A stretch of 8,563 nucleotides of DNA from the NCBI GenBank assembly GCA_043777755.1, contig JAYWHK010000201.1:1-8563 (forward strand). Reading direction: 5' to 3'. This document shows, piece by piece, positions 5,833 through 8,563 of this stretch; within the stretch, counting starts at the first letter, position 1; each line of letters starts with the position of its first letter. Position numbers and translations under genes: made by a program. This DNA comes from CANHEE01 sp043777755 (GTDB taxonomy: Bacteria; Bacteroidota; Bacteroidia; Chitinophagales; Saprospiraceae). A model generated the notes under the pieces. That model did not search any database and was not told the origin of the DNA. It saw only the letters and a list, made by a program, of their open reading frames with translations.

Positions 5833-7968
5833 TTGAAAAAAATAATCTCCATACTCCTATTTTTTGCGTTTGCAAAAATCTGTTTTGCTCAAACTGCATC
5901 AGCGTTTGAGGAAGCTGGCGATGCTGCATACAGCAAAAAAGACTTTAATTCGGCATTACAATACTATATAGAAGCCAGCGAATTGGCGAAAAACAAGGAA
6001 GATTTGGCTTGGAAAATGGCAGAAACCGCTCGCCAATACAACAGTTATTCTTTTGCTGAAAAAAACTATCAGAAAGTAATCGCTGAAAAAGCCCTAAAAA
6101 AATACCCTTCGGCAAAATACTATTTAGCTTTGATGAAAAAATACCAAGGCAAATACGATGAAGCAAAAATCGCTTTTGACGATGCCATCAAAGACCCAAA
6201 AACAAGCTATGATTTTGTAGCGCAATCACAAAAAGAAATCAAGTCTTGCGACTGGGCGATTGGTATTATCAAAACACCAAAAGACATCACAATTGAGCAT
6301 TTAGGCAAAAATATAAATACGCCTTACTCCGAGTTTGCCGCTACCGAAAAAGAAGGAACGCTTTATTTTTCGTCGCTTCGTTTTGAAAACAAAGACGACA
6401 AAAATAATCCACCTCGACTTTTGACAAAAGTATTGACCAACGAAGATACCACAGCTGCATCCAAACCAATCAAAAAATTTAATGCCGAAAATAAGCATAC
6501 CGCTTACACTGCTTTTTCACCGTCAAGCAACCGTGTGTATTACACCAATTGCGTATATGGCGACAAAGGCGATGAAATCTTATGTAGTATTTTTTACAGA
6601 GAAAAAAATGACGATACGTTTTCAAAAGAAGTAGAATTGCCAGATTTTATCAATTTTAAAGGATATTCCAATTCAATGCCGCATTTGGCGATTGAAAATG
6701 GGCAGGAAATCTTGTATTTTGTATCGAATAGACCTGACGGAAAAGGGAAAAATGATATATGGTATTCCATCGTTTTGCCTTCAGGTGGTTTTTCTTATCC
6801 AGTGAATTGTGCGAGCATCAATACCCGTGAAGATGAAATGTCGCCTTATTATTACACCGCCAACAAAACCTTGTATTTTAGTTCAAATGGTTACGAATCG
6901 TTGGGCGGTTTAGATGTTTTTTATAGTGAAAAAAGTAAAAACCTGTTTGCAACGCCAAAAAACATGGGCGTTCCTGTAAATAGTAGTTACAACGACCTTT
7001 ATTTCAACCTTTCCGAAGGTGGAACAGAAGGTTATTTGGCATCAAATCGTTTGGGTTCTTTGTTTTTGGATAAAAAAAATGAAACTTGTTGCTATGACGT
7101 ATATAAGGTAGAATTGGGTAAAAAAGCACTCGAAACGCCTAAAAAAGAAACGCAAAAACCTCCAGTAAACACTGTTTCTAATCCGCCAAAAACGACAAAT
7201 GTTCCACCAACGAACACCAACGTTCCGAAGGACAAACCAACAGAATACAATCCCAATACAACAAAAACGACCAATAATTTGCCACCAGCGCAAAATACAA
7301 CAAAACCACCACCTGACAATTACAAAGCTAATCCGCCAGGCACAAAATTTGATATTCCAACCAATATTCCGAAAGAATATGGTTCGACACCAAATTATAC
7401 AAGTTTAGAAGAGTTTTTGCCATTGCCATTGTTTTTTGACAACGACGAACCAGATAGGAATACCAAAGCCGTCAGCACTTCAAAAACCTACGAAGATGCT
7501 TTCAATATTTATTATAAAAGAAAATACGAGTACATCGAAAAAAACCTAAAAGGCAGCGACAGGGCTACTTCTATCAAAAACATGGATGAATTGTTTGAAA
7601 AAAACATTCGTAGTAATTTCGTTATGTTGCAAAAATTCACCCCAATTCTGATGGCACGCCTTTACAAAGGAGAAAGTATCGAAATCATCATCAAAGGTTT
7701 TGCAAGTCCGCTGGCAAAAAATGATTACAACAATAACTTGGGAAAAAGACGTGTTGCCAGTTTGGTCAATTTTTGGAAAAAATACGAAGGTGGTTTATTG
7801 AAAAAATATTTTGACAATGGACAACTCAAAGTCAGTCAAGTTTCATTCGGAGAAGATACCGCAGCACAAAGCATCAGCGACGATGAGTACAACGAAGCGG
7901 CTTCGATTTATTCCGTCGGCGCAGCCAAAGAACGAAGAATTGAGATAATTGAGATAAAAAAGAAGTAA
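5833..7968 (+). CDS. PorE-like envelope protein: TPR, PD40 propeller, OmpA-like C-terminal domain
   Basis: The 711-residue protein begins with a signal peptide (KKIISILLFFAFAKICFA, cut before Q20). TPR-like helices span about 23-145, with repeats around FEEAGDAAYSKKDFNSALQYY and AKYYLALMKKYQGKYDEAKIAF. A five-blade PD40/WD40-like propeller follows (about 165-425), with blade cores near LYFSSLR, VYYTNC, LYFVSNRPDGKGKNDIWYS, LYFSSNGYESLGGLDVFYS and YLASNRLGS. Residues 432-515 are a Pro/Thr/Asn-rich linker. From 530 (LPLFFDNDEPD) an OmpA-like domain runs to the end, with YNNNLGKRRVASLV (632-645) and ERRIEI (700-705). The order resembles PorE of the Porphyromonas type IX system, which anchors the machinery to peptidoglycan, but the middle CRD domain is replaced by the linker and there is no clear lipobox. 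TTG at 5833 is chosen because it alone gives the signal peptide. It probably acts in the periplasm with the PorP-like protein. Confidence 0.82.
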   Translation: MKKIISILLFFAFAKICFAQTASAFEEAGDAAYSKKDFNSALQYYIEASELAKNKEDLAWKMAETARQYNSYSFAEKNYQKVIAEKALKKYPSAKYYLALMKKYQGKYDEAKIAFDDAIKDPKTSYDFVAQSQKEIKSCDWAIGIIKTPKDITIEHLGKNINTPYSEFAATEKEGTLYFSSLRFENKDDKNNPPRLLTKVLTNEDTTAASKPIKKFNAENKHTAYTAFSPSSNRVYYTNCVYGDKGDEILCSIFYREKNDDTFSKEVELPDFINFKGYSNSMPHLAIENGQEILYFVSNRPDGKGKNDIWYSIVLPSGGFSYPVNCASINTREDEMSPYYYTANKTLYFSSNGYESLGGLDVFYSEKSKNLFATPKNMGVPVNSSYNDLYFNLSEGGTEGYLASNRLGSLFLDKKNETCCYDVYKVELGKKALETPKKETQKPPVNTVSNPPKTTNVPPTNTNVPKDKPTEYNPNTTKTTNNLPPAQNTTKPPPDNYKANPPGTKFDIPTNIPKEYGSTPNYTSLEEFLPLPLFFDNDEPDRNTKAVSTSKTYEDAFNIYYKRKYEYIEKNLKGSDRATSIKNMDELFEKNIRSNFVMLQKFTPILMARLYKGESIEIIIKGFASPLAKNDYNNNLGKRRVASLVNFWKKYEGGLLKKYFDNGQLKVSQVSFGEDTAAQSISDDEYNEAASIYSVGAAKERRIEIIEIKKK

Positions 7969-7969
7969 A

Positions 7970-8257
7970 ATGAAAGAATCAAATAACGTATTTGTATTTA
8001 ATGGCGAAAATTCAACTTTTCCATTAGGTATATTTTCGACAAAAGCAGATGCTATTGGCTTTATTTCATTACACAAACTAAACGGTACATTGACAAAATA
8101 TCCTATAGATATTGATATTTACAGTTGGTCGGTACAAAAGGGTTATTTAAAAATAAAAAATGAAAACCAAAAATCGTCCAAATTTATAGAAAAATTTTCT
8201 TCTGCTTATTTAGAGCATTGGCATATCTCAGATGGAATAATGGGAGATGAGCTATAA
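7970..8257 (+). CDS. DUF7710-like small protein
   Basis: The 95-residue product reads VFVFNGENSTFPLGIFSTKADAIGFISLHKLNGTLTKYPIDI in its first half and YSWSVQKGYLKIKNENQKSSKFIEKFSSAYLEHWH in its second. The pattern W/F-V-F-N-G-x-x-x-x-F-P-x-G-(V/I)-F, HKLxGTLTxYPxDxxxYxW and FSSAxxEHxH recalls the small single-domain family DUF7710, of unknown function; the name is from memory and not checked by search. It has no signal peptide, membrane segment or cysteine, so it is probably cytoplasmic. The ATG is one base after the stop of the OmpA-like gene, so it is very likely cotranscribed and perhaps translationally coupled, although nothing about it suggests an envelope role. It may be a recent addition to the operon end. 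A hairpin follows 16 bases after the stop. Confidence 0.7.
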   Translation: MKESNNVFVFNGENSTFPLGIFSTKADAIGFISLHKLNGTLTKYPIDIDIYSWSVQKGYLKIKNENQKSSKFIEKFSSAYLEHWHISDGIMGDEL

Positions 8258-8273
8258 TGGACAAGCACCTGCC

Positions 8274-8307
8274 CGTAGTGTGAGAAAAGGCGTGCCTTTT
8301 CTCTACG
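8274..8307 (+). terminator. Strong hairpin after the porP-like operon
   Basis: GAGAAAAGGC (8282-8291) pairs with GCCTTTTCTC (8294-8303), and the outer CGTA (8274-8277) pairs with TACG (8304-8307) around a GTGT bulge. It lies directly after the last gene of the plus-strand cluster and is much more G/C-rich than its surroundings. It lacks a clean T run on the 3' side, so it may be a repeat element or RNA-stabilising hairpin rather than a classical terminator. Confidence 0.5.
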
Positions 8308-8391
8308 TGTACTTTATATCAATATTATATTTGGCAAAAAGACTTCAGACTTTGTATTAACTTTCAAATCCATTCAGGGTTTTCTTATAAA

Positions 8392-8404
8392 GCGGCAGAG
8401 CCGC
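8392..8404. repeat. Short perfect hairpin GCGGC-AGA-GCCGC
   Basis: GCGGC (8392-8396), loop AGA and GCCGC (8400-8404) form a perfect 5-bp G/C stem flanked by A/T-rich sequence (TTATAAA before, AAGATATTTGTAG after). It has no T run, so it is not a typical terminator. It may be part of a composite dispersed repeat with the neighbouring hairpins. Confidence 0.4.
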
Positions 8405-8443
8405 AAGATATTTGTAGGAATAGTACATTTTTCTCGTTTTGAA

Positions 8444-8484
8444 GGTGCACCGCACCGCAATATTCAAATTAATATCACGGTGCG
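8444..8484. repeat. Two competing hairpins sharing one arm
   Basis: The central GCACC (8452-8456) can pair with GGTGC upstream (8444-8448, ACC loop). Alternatively CGCACCG (8451-8457) can pair with CGGTGCG (8478-8484), with a further 5-bp inner stem ATATT (8460-8464) and AATAT (8471-8475). The two folds exclude each other. On the minus strand the structure lies just downstream of the apparent gene end at 8521, so it could also mark the 3' end of that transcript. Confidence 0.5.
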
Positions 8485-8520
8485 TTGAACTGTCAAAAAA
8501 ACCAAATAAAAAACGAAATA

Positions 8521-8563
8521 TTATTCGGCAAATTTTTGAACGCCATACTTTTTGATGTCATAT
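8521..8563 (-). CDS. Possible 3' end of a minus-strand gene cut by the window
   Basis: Read on the minus strand, the last bases give the open run YDIKKYGVQKFAE followed by TAA (stop at 8521-8523). The composition looks coding and the frame is open to the window edge. With only 13 residues the product cannot be identified, and a chance frame is possible. Confidence 0.3.
   Translation of the reverse strand, partial: YDIKKYGVQKFAE

Larger units (their letters stand above)
8258..8520. other. Non-coding hairpin island
   Basis: No gene with a plausible start is seen here. Reading from 8258 to about 8360, one frame without a start codon is open (it contains QAPARSVRKGVPFLYVYFI), which looks accidental. 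The stretch holds three separate G/C-rich hairpins (8274-8307, 8392-8404 and 8444-8484) in otherwise A/T-rich DNA. This looks like stacked dispersed repeats between two gene clusters. Confidence 0.45.

Noticed and set aside
7042..7319. Minus-strand frames opposite the Pro/Thr-rich linker
   Set aside because: They are shadows of the low-complexity linker, rich in Val, Phe, Gly and Trp as expected from reversed Pro/Thr codons.
8258..8360. Open frame containing QAPARSVRKGVPFLYVYFI
   Set aside because: No start codon, overlaps a strong hairpin, and reads like translated repeat sequence.

Overview
The window comes from an AT-rich Bacteroidota chromosome. Support for this is the pair of type IX secretion-associated genes (PorP/SprF-like protein plus a TPR/PD40/OmpA-like protein), the Bacteroidota-type promoter box TAnnTTTG seen twice as TATCTTTG, the A-rich leaders without a clear Shine-Dalgarno sequence, and the gene set (DUF983, HMG-CoA lyase, CoaE, Reg_prop lipoprotein). 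Genus cannot be decided from the sequence.

Layout. (1) 1-620 is a small gene graveyard: a C-terminally truncated Uma2-family protein on the minus strand, facing away from a 26-codon fragment that looks like the start of a XisH-like gene with its promoter. (2) 625-1738 encodes a seven-blade Reg_prop lipoprotein broken by a one-base frameshift at about 970. (3) 1739-1983 holds a near-perfect snap-back palindrome of about 99 bp with three ACGGAG hexamers in one arm. (4) 1984-3225 is a tight two-gene unit, DUF983 membrane protein and HMG-CoA lyase. (5) 3226-4134 is a RelE/ParE-type toxin-antitoxin pair placed between two copies of a heptad-rich (ATTCTAA) repeat element. The outermost ends form a perfect 21-bp inverted repeat. 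Each element copy starts directly after a TGA stop codon, and the second copy supplies the last codons and stop of coaE. (6) coaE is on the minus strand, 4106-4699. (7) 4800-8257 is a plus-strand cluster: PorP/SprF-like protein, TPR/PD40/OmpA-like envelope protein and a small DUF7710-like protein. The first two use TTG starts. (8) 8258-8520 is a hairpin-rich non-coding stretch, and the last 43 bases look like the 3' end of a minus-strand gene.

How the parts relate. The core genes (coaE, HMG-CoA lyase, the PorP/OmpA-like pair) look intact and ordinary. PorP-like and OmpA-like proteins would work together in the outer membrane and periplasm in type IX secretion or gliding-type envelope functions. 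The unusual content lies between them: decayed selfish or accessory genes, palindromic repeats, and a toxin-antitoxin cassette enclosed by matching repeats. No wholly new multigene system is evident. The best candidate for something not standard is the repeat element family around the toxin-antitoxin pair, with its preference for stop codons.
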